A stretch of DNA of 64,000 nt from Pisaster brevispinus (taxonomy: Eukaryota > Echinodermata > Asteroidea > Forcipulatida > Asteriidae): the NCBI GenBank assembly GCA_023634235.1, contig JAMKCF010000007.1, forward strand, positions 20,838,592-20,902,591, in the 5' to 3' direction. This document shows, piece after piece, positions 29,177-39,625 of the stretch (positions are counted from its first letter, which is position 1; each line of letters opens with the position of its first letter). The notes under the pieces were generated by a model that was not told the origin of the DNA, ran no database searches, and saw nothing but the letters and a program-made list of their open reading frames with translations. The position numbers and the translations under genes were made by a program.

Positions 29177-29546
29177 CTTCGTCAATTATTCTTTCTACGT
29201 GCATGAACATGTTTGGTACTAAAACCAGTGACTTCTTGTCGTTGATCAGTTGTGCTAAATAATCTGTGTTGTTGCCTATCGGTGGGTGCTGTTTTTCTGT
29301 TGTAGGGTCCGCCATAATCTTGGATATGTTGGACGAGTGTGTTACGGGAAGTTGCATTGGTGCGCTCACCACTTGCGGTGCCTGGTGGAGAAAAACGCCC
29401 GACAACCCCGCAGCACTGATTGGAATCGAGTTAGACATAGAGTGTGGTGAAGGTACGGGTACTGGCAATGGCACACTGTTCGTTCCTGGTGGGATAACGG
29501 AGATACCCTCCCCTCTACACGAGTCATTCGGCATAAGAACGGACAT
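29177..29546 (-). CDS. Quaking/HOW-like STAR RNA-binding protein, coding exon 1
   Basis: STAR-family proteins (Quaking, Held-out-wings) are KH-domain RNA binders that control splicing, stability and translation of mRNAs in nucleus and cytoplasm. The exon ends in NNTDYLAQLINDKKSL ... MHVERIIDE, the start of the QUA1 dimerisation helix pair. Held-out-wings has DYLAQLLKDRKQL ... THVERLLDEE as I recall it. The donor is GAAG|GTAAGT at 29176/29171, and joining to 8184 keeps the frame. The start is uncertain. The frame is open back to a Met at 29735, with further Mets at 29636, 29546 and 29315. I list 29546 (MSVLMPNDS). The Met at 29315 (ATTATGG context, MADPTTEK) would give a Quaking-length N-terminus. 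Between them lies Pro/Ser-rich low-complexity sequence. The gene runs away from SLC35F and leaves the window at position 1. Confidence 0.85.
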
Positions 29547-32500
29547 TTTGATGCTGCGAACTGGTTTCAATGATACAACTTCGGTGCTGCTGACTTGTTC
29601 ATAAGATATCGACTTATTGCCACTAACAAACCGCATACGGTATTCCGGACGCGCACACACACCACGTAAATTTCGTCGACCAAACAACATGCACTCTTTC
29701 CCAAGGTGAAGACAATACGCCCAAAGATAGCCCAACGTTTACGTTGCAGACAATGGGATACCGAGTGAGATGTGGCCCAATTAGGCGACAAAAGTCTGCA
29801 ATACTTTTACTATACCATTACATCAATAGGGGATACTTGCTCGATAATAACATTTGCCAACTAGCTTTTAAAGATTATAATCTAGGATCTATAATTGTTT
29901 TCAACATTTCTTATGTACTTTTATCTTTTACAATATTCTGTATATTAATCAGCAAAATAATCATTAGTTATATCATAATTTTCTCAAATCTTTCAGACCA
30001 GATTTTCCTACTTACCTCTCCAAAAGTTGATCAATGGTACAACCCACGTCGACCAGTAAATTGTGGATGCCGCGCAAGTTACAATGTATAAGTTTTTGGT
30101 AGATAAACATTTTGTTTTGAAGTACATGAAAATTAAACTTATTAGTCGTCTGGAACTTAATGTTATTAACAACATTAATGGACAAAACATGAGTAAAATA
30201 AATTTTGCAATTAATTTATTTTAGAATAAAACATTGCAAAAAGGCTAAAATGCTGATATTGTTCTGAGTGATTGTTCAGAAGTTTTCTGAAGTTTTGTCA
30301 GCTAAACCTTCAAAGGTGAACAGGAATTGTTTGTTTTTTAGTCAATATAAACCACCCATCCAACTCTACAGCTCTATTAACAGAAGCTTCATGGGCTAAA
30401 CCCAGGGGCAGAAATTGCCAAGCCGGGGTCTGAAAATCTTGCACTCTTTAGATAACAAAGCCGCATTGTCTCTTTAGAAAAACGGCTGATGCTGCCAAAC
30501 ACCCCAGGGATCCTAGAGTGTGTGAGGGGAAATAATAGGAGGGGCTTAGTTTCTACGGGGCACCATGGTTAACTTGTTCATCTTGGTGATTTTACTGATG
30601 ATTGATTTCAAGACGCCTGTGTCACAAGTAAACATAAAGTCGTCCAACAATCTTTGGGATGCAAAACAAACACAGTCAATGATGAGGTTTCTATCCGAAG
30701 GGGGTGCGTCTCACTGATCATTGTCTGTGGGGCTATTAAACCACGGGAGAAGTGACGGTGTTTGGAGACATGCTCCATTTGGATAAATGCCCCATCATCA
30801 GTTGACGTGAAACACAACAAAATTGTTTGTACAAAAACCTTCTGAAACCTTAAGGGTCCCAAAAACGTACAGATTATTGATTTTTACATTTTTTTAATAG
30901 GTACTGATAAAGTTGAGCAATTGATTTATTGACAAATAAAAGTCAACACTACCATCTGTTGTTTCATTTGTAGAAATTGCTGAACAATATGTGGTTGCAA
31001 ATTTATGCTGTATATTTCAAACATAAACTTTGACATCCATTTAGCGTTTCCAAATAACTGTGCAATAATTTCACTTTAGGTTCAATCAATTACTTGGCTG
31101 ATCCATTTTACCCATAGGGTGGTGGTTATGATAAAATTGACCTTATTTGGACAGAACTACCAGAGGTATGTTAATTGAAAATCCACTTTTCACTGCAAAC
31201 AGTACTGTAGAAAATAAAATAAAGTGTAACATCGAAATGACAGAAAATGAAATTTCCACCATCTTCAACAATGTTGACCATACACTTTGGGATTATTTTG
31301 AAAGAGAAAATAAACGAAAACCGACAAGCTAGCTACACACAAACAATGATCCAAAGAACTTTCAGTCACAAGAGGGGGCTATTCAAATTTATAATTATTT
31401 TACATTTGACACAAGAGGGGGCTGTTTAAGTTATTAAAGGACGCCTTTGATACATTAACAACGTGAAGACATTTATCGACTTGGGGACCATAAATTCTTT
31501 GTCCTTCAGTTTTCAGTAAACAAACTTGTTATAAGCCAAACATTTAGTTAATAGTTAGAACACCACAAGACTGTTGTCTGTCTGGAGGGGTGATGCATTT
31601 CCTAACAGTGTAGTTTCTTGAATGAAAATAATCAAACATTTTTGATGATCACCAATCCCACGGATAACCTTTTAATATACTTGACCAAATAAAACCACTG
31701 TAACACTGTTGCTTTCTTTTCATATTTTTTTTATTAACAGGTTTGCCATCCAATTTTCAGAGGCTTTACAAGCTTCTTCAGCATTTTCTTTTCAAGGAAA
31801 ATGTAAGCAAACAAATTTTACTTCAATGTCTTCTTAATAACTTGTTAAATACAATTATTTTATAGCTTGCATTTTTATGTCCATACTTTTTTTCACAAAC
31901 TTTGTTTAAAATTGTTCGTTACAATCTTATCGACCTTCTCATAATTACTGAAACACAGAGATACCAAGTTCTGACAAAACAAATTTGCAAGAAAAAAAGA
32001 AAAGTTCCTGCCTCAAGTAAAAAAAAGTCAAATTAAGGCACGGTGAAAAATGAAAGAAAATAGAATGCACTTCACTGACACATCATGAATGTAAAAACTG
32101 ACTTGGTTAGAAGCACTGCAGCTGTTGATAATGTTTAACATTTTGGGAAACAATTCCCTTCAAAGGAAATTGGTTTTAGAGAGAGGGATTCAAAAACATT
32201 TCAACTATCTAAGAATCGTTTCTGCATAAAATGTTTCTCAGAATTGTTTGTTCCATCAGTTCCAAGTACTAATTATTTTTCCTGCATGGATAGAAACTGC
32301 TCTAGATTTTCGGGGATATCACAAAAACGCTGTAACCTTTTGAAATGACATTTTCCACAGGTTAATTTGGTTTTGTATATTTACCTTTATTTAGGATTGA
32401 AACAATCAAACAGTTAAAAAAAACGAAAGTGTACTTTGCCTTTAAGAAAGATTTATAACTTATTCTGATTGCGAGTTCAATTCCACACATTGCAAATGTT

Positions 32501-32826
32501 CACATTACATTGACCACTGGTATTAGAAACATTGTTTTCTGATACCAGTGGGAGATGTAACACAAGCAACTGTAAAATTGTCACGATACCGATTGCATAT
32601 TAATACACTATACCATAAGTGTAGACCGGTACTAGGGTTTTAACACTATAAAAAGTACATGTAGTGAGATTTCAAAATAAACAATAAACTGTAGTATGTG
32701 CTACATGACCTTTTTCATGATTGTGAGATATTCACTAATAAATTAAAGTAGACTATAACTGTAGGGATGACAACTGGCCAATCACAGCATGATGACATCA
32801 CAAGGTTCATAAAACAGCCAATCATA
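29547..32826. other. Intergenic region between the STAR gene 5' end and the SLC35F gene 3' end
   Basis: About 3.3 kb holding the presumed promoter of the minus-strand STAR gene (immediately right of 29546-29735) and the 3' untranslated region of the SLC35F gene (left of 32827). The minus-strand frame stays open to 29735, so the 5' end of the STAR transcript may begin further right. I see no recognisable gene. The short plus-strand frames near 31147-31429 and 29744-30091 look random. Confidence 0.5.
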
Positions 32827-33087
32827 TTATGCCTCTGAATCACAGCTCTTTCCATTTAGTGATTCACTCGCTGCTTTGTGCCAACTCTCCTTCTCCTCCT
32901 CTGTGAGTTCTTCAGGCCCAGTGGGTGTATTCAACTCTGGCCGCTCTTCACTTTCTGAGTTCATACCTGGTTCATCTTTGAACAGATTATAGCGACTGTC
33001 ACTTGCAGCTTCTCGTGTTGGTAGGAGACTATAGACTACAATTCCAACTAGTATCACAGAAAATGATGCTAAGTAGAGTCCATTGAA
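32827..33087 (-). CDS. SLC35F1/F2-like transporter, exon 6 (C-terminus)
   Basis: Last coding exon, 261 bp, residues 311-396 of the joined protein, stop codon TAA at 32827-32829. It begins FNGLYLASFSVILVGIVVYS, the last membrane segment, which corresponds to FSGLYILSFTVIMVGFILY in human SLC35F2 as I recall it. An acidic, Glu-rich cytosolic tail of about 60 residues follows (EELTEEEKESW). The acceptor is TTTGAATAG at 33088 and the phase is 0. Confidence 0.9.
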   Translation of the reverse strand, partial: FNGLYLASFSVILVGIVVYSLLPTREAASDSRYNLFKDEPGMNSESEERPELNTPTGPEELTEEEKESWHKAASESLNGKSCDSEA

Positions 33088-33896
33088 CTATTCAAATAGA
33101 ATACATTTAAGATATTAGCAGAGAATTGAGAAGGCCATTTCTCATTTTGTATGAAGCTACTGAAGTCAATGATCTCATAAAAACAAAAACATCTTGAATG
33201 TAGTCGTATTATTCAATCTCCACGTGGGTCACCATGACTACATCATCAATTATTAAAGTTTGCAAGGGCATTCCCCTTAGACTTAGATAAGTCAAACAGC
33301 CTCAGATAATGTAAAAGAATCTCGTAAACTACACCTAACGTAATCTGAATGCATACACTTACTTGTACACATGTTTTTGAAAAACATGGATTGAGGATCG
33401 GAGGCATAATTAGATTTTGGAAACAGTGAATCTGATTTTCTGTCTCCAAACACATTAAAGACAGTAATCAATCTTATCAGAGTCTTATTTGGACTACTGG
33501 GTGAGCATATTCTGGTAGATGATAAATGTGTGAAGCCAAAATGCCTGGTGTTTTCCTGAACAACATGATGCAACAAACTGTTACATTTAGCCCCTTATAG
33601 AACTACAACATCAATAATGGGCTCTGTTGATGATTAAGCTCGTCTAGTTCAGAGGCAGGTCAATTCCTTATAGCTTTAATATTTTGAGTAGGTTAGGGAA
33701 AAAGACATCTATTAAATGCAAGTTCTTGCAACATAAAAGTAATAAAGTATTTTTTGAAGATTTCATTGTAATGAATGAGACAGAGTGTGGCTAGTGTAAA
33801 GTTTTGGTTTTAAAGCAATCCCTTCAAAGTAAATGTACATTACTATGTTGTGCTAACTACATTATACAAAGAAGATCTAACTTCAGAACTACTTAC
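33088..33896 (-). other. Intron 5 of the SLC35F gene
   Basis: An 809-bp intron with a GTAAGT donor (33891-33896) and TAG acceptor. I see no gene or clear repeat inside. Confidence 0.8.
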
Positions 33897-34104
33897 TGTA
33901 TACTTGAATACAAAGATGCTGATGATTAGTGAATAGATGTCCGCAGTGAGGATGGAGAGGTTGACTGTGAGTGCGCTACTCCACTTGATGACGAGTGGGA
34001 AGAGGGAATACAAACAGAAGAGGCAGGTTGCAAAGGCCAGGAAGAGTAGGATGACCTCATATCTCCAGACTAGGGCTGTGAGCTCCCCCCTCTCCAAAAT
34101 AATC
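33897..34104 (-). CDS. SLC35F1/F2-like transporter, exon 5
   Basis: 208-bp exon, residues 242-310. It starts IILERGELTAL and contains two hydrophobic membrane segments (YEVILLFLAFATCLFCLYS and LSILTADIYSLIISIFVF). The motif AFATCLFCLYSLFPLVIK ... TVNLSILTADIYSL closely follows human SLC35F2 (AFALCMFCLYSFMPLVIK ... SVNLGILTADLYSL from memory). The donor GTAAGT follows a codon for Thr. Confidence 0.93.
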
Positions 34105-34904
34105 CTTGATAGGTAAAACATAAACAGTTGTTGAACCCTGACAGACAAGGCAGTTTGGCTAGTGTGTGGCCTATCCTCTAATATTCTATGTCACTCCACA
34201 CCAAATTGTTTGGCCTTAGGTAAGATTGGAATGCCTGACCCTGAGATAAGCAATTGTTCTATGGGCCTACTAGCCCCAAGTCCTTCTGAATCCTTCAAAT
34301 TATATATTACTCATATCATCACAAGGTCCTCAAGCAGTAATTTTTTAACCCCAGTCATAAGACATGATTTTTCACCATACTGTCAGAAGTTCCAGGGTTA
34401 CTCCCATAAAAGTTTAAAGAAAATTTACTTGAATTGTTCTTTGTGTGTTTTTTAAATTTACTTTCTTCTGATTCGTCTGTAAGATGCACTCTTTCAATAT
34501 AATAGTATCAGAGTCTTATATAGCGCAAGTATCTACCAATAAGATTCTTAAGGTGCTTGAACAAAGAGAAACATTTTTAAGACAGGATTTTGAAACTTTT
34601 TTGATTAACGAGACCCATAAATTCAGGACCTTGTAAGGGTTTACAAGGTGCTGTGGCGCATTCAGCAGCCACTGCCAGAAACACTGAGGTAAACCCCTTC
34701 TCTTAGCGATAACTGGACAGAGTCTATCCATAACTTGGTGATCGAGTAAACTTTATTTTGATCACCTTTTTAAATCTTACTAACGTCAGTTTATGGTCAG
34801 GGTTAACACTGGTTTACACTTTCAAAGACATGTGATTCTTTACAAATGGCCTCACAAACTTCCAAATAAGATTGGGTCACATATCACTTTCCTTAAGAAC
34901 TTAC
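34105..34904 (-). other. Intron 4 of the SLC35F gene
   Basis: An 800-bp intron, AT-rich, with no recognisable gene or repeat. Donor GTAAGT at 34899-34904; acceptor CTATCAAG at 34105. Confidence 0.8.
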
Positions 34905-35064
34905 AGCTGAAATCCACTGATGAAAGTTCCAAACAGTCCCAGCATTCCAAGAAACTCTACCCTGGAGAAATGCCTCACAGCATACTCCTCTGCTACATTG
35001 GAGAATCCATATAGAGATGCCCCTACAAGACATAGTGCATCACCCAGAGCCTTCTGTGGTTTAT
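34905..35064 (-). CDS. SLC35F1/F2-like transporter, exon 4
   Basis: 160-bp exon, residues 188 (split) to 241 (split). It reads [19 protein letters not shown], then [19 protein letters not shown], then [13 protein letters not shown]. Human SLC35F2 has IGDILVLLGASLYAISNV and RQEFLGMVGLFGTIISG at this place as I recall it. It holds two membrane segments of the EamA/DMT-type fold, and the conserved GASLY and GLFGT motifs support family membership strongly. Confidence 0.93.
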
Positions 35065-35338
35065 CTACACAAAACAACATGTTCAAGTTCAATCAAAACT
35101 TTGTAACTATTATGCATAGGCCTTAACTTCTTGCAACAGATTCAGTTCAGTATGGGCTCCAACTATTTTGCTTTTGTCACCTTAATTGGTGCAGCAACAG
35201 AAATTTAACAACTCCGAGGTTTTTTATATTTTATATTTATTTATATTTAACATTCCCTTAATCTTAACCACACAATCAGACAAAGTAGTGATCGTGCAGC
35301 GTGCATTTTAGTGGATTTATATACACGATTCAACGAAC

Positions 35339-35495
35339 CTTCCTGTGGTGTGTCTTTCATGCTGTCAGCCCATACCATAAGAGGGACTCCAATAACACAG
35401 ATGACAACTCCAAGGATGTGGTTGATACCAAAACGTACCCTCAGTATCAAGAAGGACAGAATCAAAACAACTGGGATTGTGATGCAGTCAAGCAA
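35339..35495 (-). CDS. SLC35F1/F2-like transporter, exon 3
   Basis: 157-bp exon, residues 136-187 plus one base. It starts LLDCITIPVVLILSFLIL, then RVRFGINHILGVVICVIG and VPLMVWADSMKD. The order LLDC, IPV, then hydrophobic helix, then VGADIL/VWADSM matches human SLC35F2. The acceptor TTCTTCAG lies beside an unusual poly-A run in plus-strand sense (35501-35512), which acts as its polypyrimidine tract. The 274-bp intron 3 and 423-bp intron 2 flank it and look empty. Confidence 0.93.
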
Positions 35496-35918
35496 CTGAA
35501 GAAAAAAAAAAAGGAATTCCATTTATTAGTATTCACTATTTAGTTTTTATAATGCTTCTGTTTTTCATCACAACACATCATTTGTTACAGGGATGGCGGA
35601 AATTTCAGGGGCTGCTTTTATGATTTTGAATCATGTGGATTGCCTTTTGTGGTCGCTCAAAGTTTCGAAAGCAACTTTGACAACTCTGGTACACTGATCG
35701 AGCCTCAGTATTTTCTGAAATGAACTGATGTAATTTTTTGCATTAAAGATTGAGTCTCAAGTCAATGACCTAGTTTTTGCCCTGACATGGATGTAATAAA
35801 CATGAAACTCAACTGTCTTGAGTCTTCACCTAAGAGACTTGCGACTTACTTAAGTACTGATCTGTCAGTAGTCAGGAATCAGAAAACAGACAACACTATC
35901 CACAATAATTATCCATAC

Positions 35919-36225
35919 CTGGACACTAGTCAGTGTAGTGTAGTGATAGGCCTTGACTACAAGATAATTAGCCTCCACGTCCACAAAAGCAACTATGATG
36001 TACTTCCACCATCGAGATTTGAAGACCTCAAAGAGGTTGTCCTGTGAGTTTCTCCTGCAGGCCAATAGGACGCAGTATACTAGAGCCAGGAGGAGGTAGT
36101 TTAGGAAGGACTGTGTGGTAGGAGCACTGACTTGGTATTTATCAAAGAGAAGCTGACTGGTAATGGCTGTGCCACAGATGAGGAGAGACAAGAATTGTCC
36201 ACCAATAAGTATCTTCAGGAAGTTA
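35919..36225 (-). CDS. SLC35F1/F2-like transporter, exon 2
   Basis: 307-bp exon, residues 33 (split) to 135. It reads [31 protein letters not shown], then [20 protein letters not shown], a polar loop, [20 protein letters not shown] and [10 protein letters not shown]. The [20 protein letters not shown] and YTTLTSVQ motifs are near-identical to the human SLC35F2 sequence I recall. It carries three of the roughly ten membrane helices. The donor GTATGG is slightly off consensus. The longer open frame that runs left through the donor is intron read-through. Confidence 0.95.
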
Positions 36226-37538
36226 CTGTTGAGAGATTATCAGAGAGGTAAAGACATGCAAAGAACCAACCACACAGGAGACAGCAACACGGGGGTTCAA
36301 CCTTCCAAAATGATATCATAACAACCCCATACACATTTGTTAGGCTAACTTGTTATACCTGAGAAGCCGATACGGTAAGAGTTGAGTAATTTAGAATTTT
36401 TCCCCATAAAAATCATACAACTTTTTACTTGATATGTAGGTTAGAGTTGTCCACTCTAATGTATAAAAACATGAACTGTTGTTTATCGTGGACCAGCATT
36501 GCAGCATACCACTGATTACCAGCAAACAGCTAGCATGTTAGAGAGAACAAACTGGTAATGCGCAACACTGGTCCAAGATAGCCAATGTAATGGTTCATGT
36601 TTGGAAGCAATGTTAACATTTGTTACTGGAAGGCGATGCGGATTAAGTATTCTGCATGACAGTGACTGATAATTTAATGATTGTTGCAAAAACAAGTTTT
36701 TGGCAGAGTTAATTTTCTGGACCCACCCGCAAGTACAACGAGCACAAAACATTGAGCCAAATTTTTGAGAGATTCGGTTTTAAAAAAAGAACTGTATAGG
36801 TGCATAAAAAATGAAAAAGCAAAAAGTTTCTAATCAATAGGATTTTGTACAAAGTCCTTCTAGAAAGTACTAGTTACGATTATCACAACTAGATTTTGTA
36901 CATGATTACCGAAGTTCGTGGAGACAATCAATGCAGCGGAACAAACCTCGGTCATAGTTTTACTTTAGGACTCAAATAGTCATCCCCCATTCATTGTCGC
37001 TGGCATTATTAGAAATTTACTGTACACATTAACATTACATTTAACATTAACAAAATAACAAATATTCAATTTGAAGATTGACTTGGTTGTGATAATCCTA
37101 TTCCAAGCCCCAATCAATTTTTTTCGCCACTCTGGCAGAGCTACATAACGTAATTAAACCTTAACCCCTTACTAACAATGTCACAAGGGCCTTTCTTTTC
37201 TTAACCCTCCATTCTGATTCGATCAATTCTGATCCTCCCCACTCCCACCGTCGGGAGGATGAAAGGAGGGTGGTTGGTAACGCATACGATTATTACAAAA
37301 TTGCAACTGAAACTTGACTTTACTTGACATGACACTGTAATTCTACCTCCATGCTGTGACTGACTGACTTACAAATTGACACATGACATACAAATATGAA
37401 TGCTTATCTTTTTAAGCTTTGCTTGACTCGCGCTCGCTTGCTCGATCATTCCAACATTCGAAGTCAGTTTCTTCACAAAAAACACGTTTTTTACACATTT
37501 CTAAAATGTTGTTTAGGAATGTAAATGAATTGACTTAC
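36226..37538 (-). other. Intron 1 of the SLC35F gene
   Basis: A 1313-bp intron with donor GTAAGT (37533-37538) and acceptor CTCTCAACAG. I see no gene inside. Around 37204-37275 there are GGAGGAT/ATCCTCC-type complementary blocks that could form a weak hairpin. Confidence 0.8.
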
Positions 37539-37636
37539 ATAGTAAAAAGACGGCCAATAAAAATGCGTAAATGAGAAAGAAAACGGGAACAAATGCTCCT
37601 AGAGGACGCCCCACGTGTGCCGACTTCGTTCTCCAT
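37539..37636 (-). CDS. SLC35F1/F2-like transporter, exon 1 (start)
   Basis: First coding exon of a solute carrier family 35 member F protein, a multipass membrane transporter of the drug/metabolite transporter superfamily. Human SLC35F2 is best known for importing the drug YM155; the natural substrate here cannot be told from sequence. The Met at 37636 has an AAGATGG context. The 32 codons end with SHLRIFIGRLFT, and the split Ile codon joins to exon 2 [10 protein letters not shown], matching human KLFTWNILKTIALG from memory. The six exons total 1191 bp, or 396 aa plus stop; human SLC35F2 is about 374 aa. All phases agree and no exon is broken. The gene is divergent from the Rab39 gene, with 300 bp between start codons. 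Confidence 0.88.
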
Positions 37637-37936
37637 CTTGAAGAATTGCCGTAGTAAAATAATAAAACCATTTTACACACGTATCAATGTACACTTCCGT
37701 TGATTGGTCTATTCGGCACACTTTTCCGCAATTACACCAATCCCGTTTCATCTTACATGAAGAATAATGATATGAATATTCATTACAAATTGTAAATAAG
37801 GTAACTGACCTCCGGAAGTAAATTGCGGCCATTTTTAAATCACTGATCATGAGATAGGGTTCAACGCTTGGAAACGGCGTTTCTCGTGTGAATTTTCTTC
37901 CAAATTACGGACAGTTATGGTGATTGTATAATTATA
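37637..37936. promoter_or_regulatory. Shared divergent promoter of SLC35F and Rab39 genes
   Basis: Only 300 bp separate the two start codons, so both transcripts must begin in or very near this interval. It holds two ETS-type cores in opposite orientation (ACTTCCG 37693-37699; CCGGAAGT 37812-37819) and two CCAAT boxes in opposite orientation (ATTGG 37703-37707; CCAAT 37737-37741). A YY1-like GCGGCCATTTTT starts near 37825. I see no TATA box. ETS, CCAAT and YY1 sites are typical of bidirectional TATA-less promoters. The motif calls are by eye and each alone is weak. Confidence 0.65.
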
Positions 37937-38187
37937 ATGTCTTCTCCTGCTGAAGAATTAGTTGGCTTGCCGCCTGAAGTTATATGGGAGTACCAGTTTC
38001 GTTTGATTCTCGTTGGAGATTCGACAGTAGGAAAGTCTTCATTGCTACGCCGATTTTGTGACGGTAAATTTGTGGAGGTGTCTGACCCGACGGTTGGGGT
38101 TGATTTCTTCGCCCGGCTTATCGAAGTGGCGCCAGGCAGGAGAGTTAAGCTGCAGCTTTGGGATACAGCCGGCCAAGAACGGTTTAG
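37937..38187 (+). CDS. Rab39-like small GTPase, exon 1
   Basis: Rab39 proteins are prenylated GTPases acting in endosome/phagosome and autophagy-linked traffic. Exon 1 encodes residues 1-83 plus two bases of Arg84. Nucleotide-binding motifs: G1 GDSTVGKS (27-34), switch I DPTVGVDFF (50-58, Thr52), G3 WDTAGQERF (75-83). IWEYQFRLILVGDSTVGKS and VSDPTVGVDFFARL closely match human RAB39A/B (IWIYQFRLIVIGDSTVGKS). There are about 15 extra N-terminal residues (MSSPAEELVGLPPEV) before the conserved IWEYQ. The donor is TTTAG|GTATTC. The frame reads past the donor to 38326, but that part is intron. Confidence 0.95.
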
Positions 38188-38734
38188 GTATTCTCACCAT
38201 AATGTTAATTTACATGTAAAACCATACAAATTATGTTCAAAAAAGGGAAGGGAGAGTCTGTTTTTTAACTGGTTGTTAAAGTCTACTAAAAAACATCAAT
38301 GTAAAAGAGTTGAAAATGAAATGTAAACAATATTTATAATAACAGTACACTTCAGTGACTTCACATTACTAAAGCTAAAAATAGAAACTCAGTACCCGAA
38401 TCTCACTAATCTCACTAATGTACCATGCTTAATACAATTTGGGTTTGTGGTTTATTACTTGATGCTTAATATATACAACAAGTCACATGTCTAAATAAGT
38501 GTTATTACTCGAGTGTAGTGCACAGACCCGGTGACTGTTTCCTGTGGTTTGGTGCGCTGATGAGGTTATGGCAGGAGAGCTAGTGGTGGAATGTTTGTGT
38601 TTTTTGTCCGACAATGACATATTTTGAGCAAAGGTAACATCATGATTTAGTGCAGCTCATGCTTTGATAATACTCTCTTGAGGTTACAAAATGTCAAATA
38701 ATAAACCAAGCGGGAAACTGACTGGGTAAATTTT

Positions 38735-38846
38735 ACAAAATTTTGGGTTGATCAAAGAAAAATTTACTCAAGTGAGATTTGAACCTGCAACCACTGCAGT
38801 TTAAGTGCCGGTGCTCCACCAATTGAGCCGTCTAGCTCAAATGTTG
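38735..38846 (-). repeat. tRNA-derived SINE-like copy, minus orientation
   Basis: Read on the minus strand it has a tRNA-like head (GCTAGACGGCTCAATTGG A-box region, GGTTCAAAT B-box), then AAATTTTTCTTTGATCAACC and CCCAAAATTTT. The same head and tail occur in plus orientation at 39011-39118 and the head at 63850-63945. Substitutions in the tRNA stems indicate a SINE and not a functional tRNA gene. Confidence 0.65.
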
Positions 38847-39010
38847 GCGGTCTTCCTCTTTTGTCATCTTTATTTTGGGGTGCTACTGCTAAGTGCTAGT
38901 CAGAAATCATTCATCCTGTAACTGCCGTTTAACCAGGGATCACACTTAAGTTTACGATACAACCTGGGAGGCAGCAGGATAGGGATCACCTTCGCATCCC
39001 CTTTGCATCA

Positions 39011-39118
39011 TCAACATAGGGCTAGACGGCTTAGTTGGAAGAGCACCAAAATGTGAATCAAGAGGCTGCAAGTTCAAATCCTGCTCTAGTAAATTTTTCT
39101 TTATTCAACCCAAAATTT
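39011..39118 (+). repeat. tRNA-derived SINE-like copy, plus orientation
   Basis: Head GGGCTAGACGGCTTAGTTGG, B-box AGTTCAAATCC, then TAAATTTTTCTTTATTCAAC and CCCAAAATTT. It is an inverted partner of 38735-38846, about 165 bp away. Confidence 0.65.
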
Positions 39119-39625
39119 AAAAAGAGTTACGAAATGTTGATTTTGTTGAAGTAAGTTTATGACTTTTTTTTTGGACAAAAATTGTATGTCCTTTTTTATT
39201 ATCAAAACTATTATTTGTTATGAGCAGAAATATTATATGAGTATCTTTTTGGTGGTAACATGAATAAAAAAGTTGCTGTAGGATTTTGCATCTTTTCTGA
39301 GTAGTATAGCAGCCCCATTCTTGAACCAATCCACCAGACTTCCTTTATATCTATGGCCATTGGGATGTAGCTGGACAAGATACTGTTTTATTTACAATTA
39401 AGAACTCTTACTTTTGTCATCTTCTCATTTCCCTAATCTCTCTTAAGATTGCTTACATTCAGTAACGGTATTTTGGAGTCTTAGAGTTTGGGACTAATTT
39501 AATTCACATTGATGAGGCAGTCGGGCCAGACTAATGATATCACATAATACCAAGGTTGTTGAAATTAGTTCAAAATATATGAATAATCTTTGAGTAATTT
39601 TGTTATTTTTGATTTTGTTTTTCAG

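Larger units (their letters stand above)
38188..39625 (+). other. Intron of the Rab39 gene
   Basis: A 1438-bp intron at a position inside the switch II Arg codon. It holds two tRNA-derived SINE-like segments in opposite orientation (38735-38846 minus, 39011-39118 plus). Otherwise it is AT-rich with no gene. Confidence 0.85.

Noticed and set aside
29266..29604. 112-codon plus-strand frame opposite the STAR exon 1
   Set aside because: It is the antisense shadow of a GC-richer coding exon; the minus strand has the QUA1 homology and the splice sites.
35787..36047. Plus-strand open frame opposite SLC35F exon 2
   Set aside because: Antisense shadow; the minus-strand reading matches the transporter family throughout.
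39011..39118. Functional tRNA gene
   Set aside because: The A- and B-box regions resemble tRNA but acceptor and anticodon stems do not pair, and the tail is shared with other SINE-like copies.
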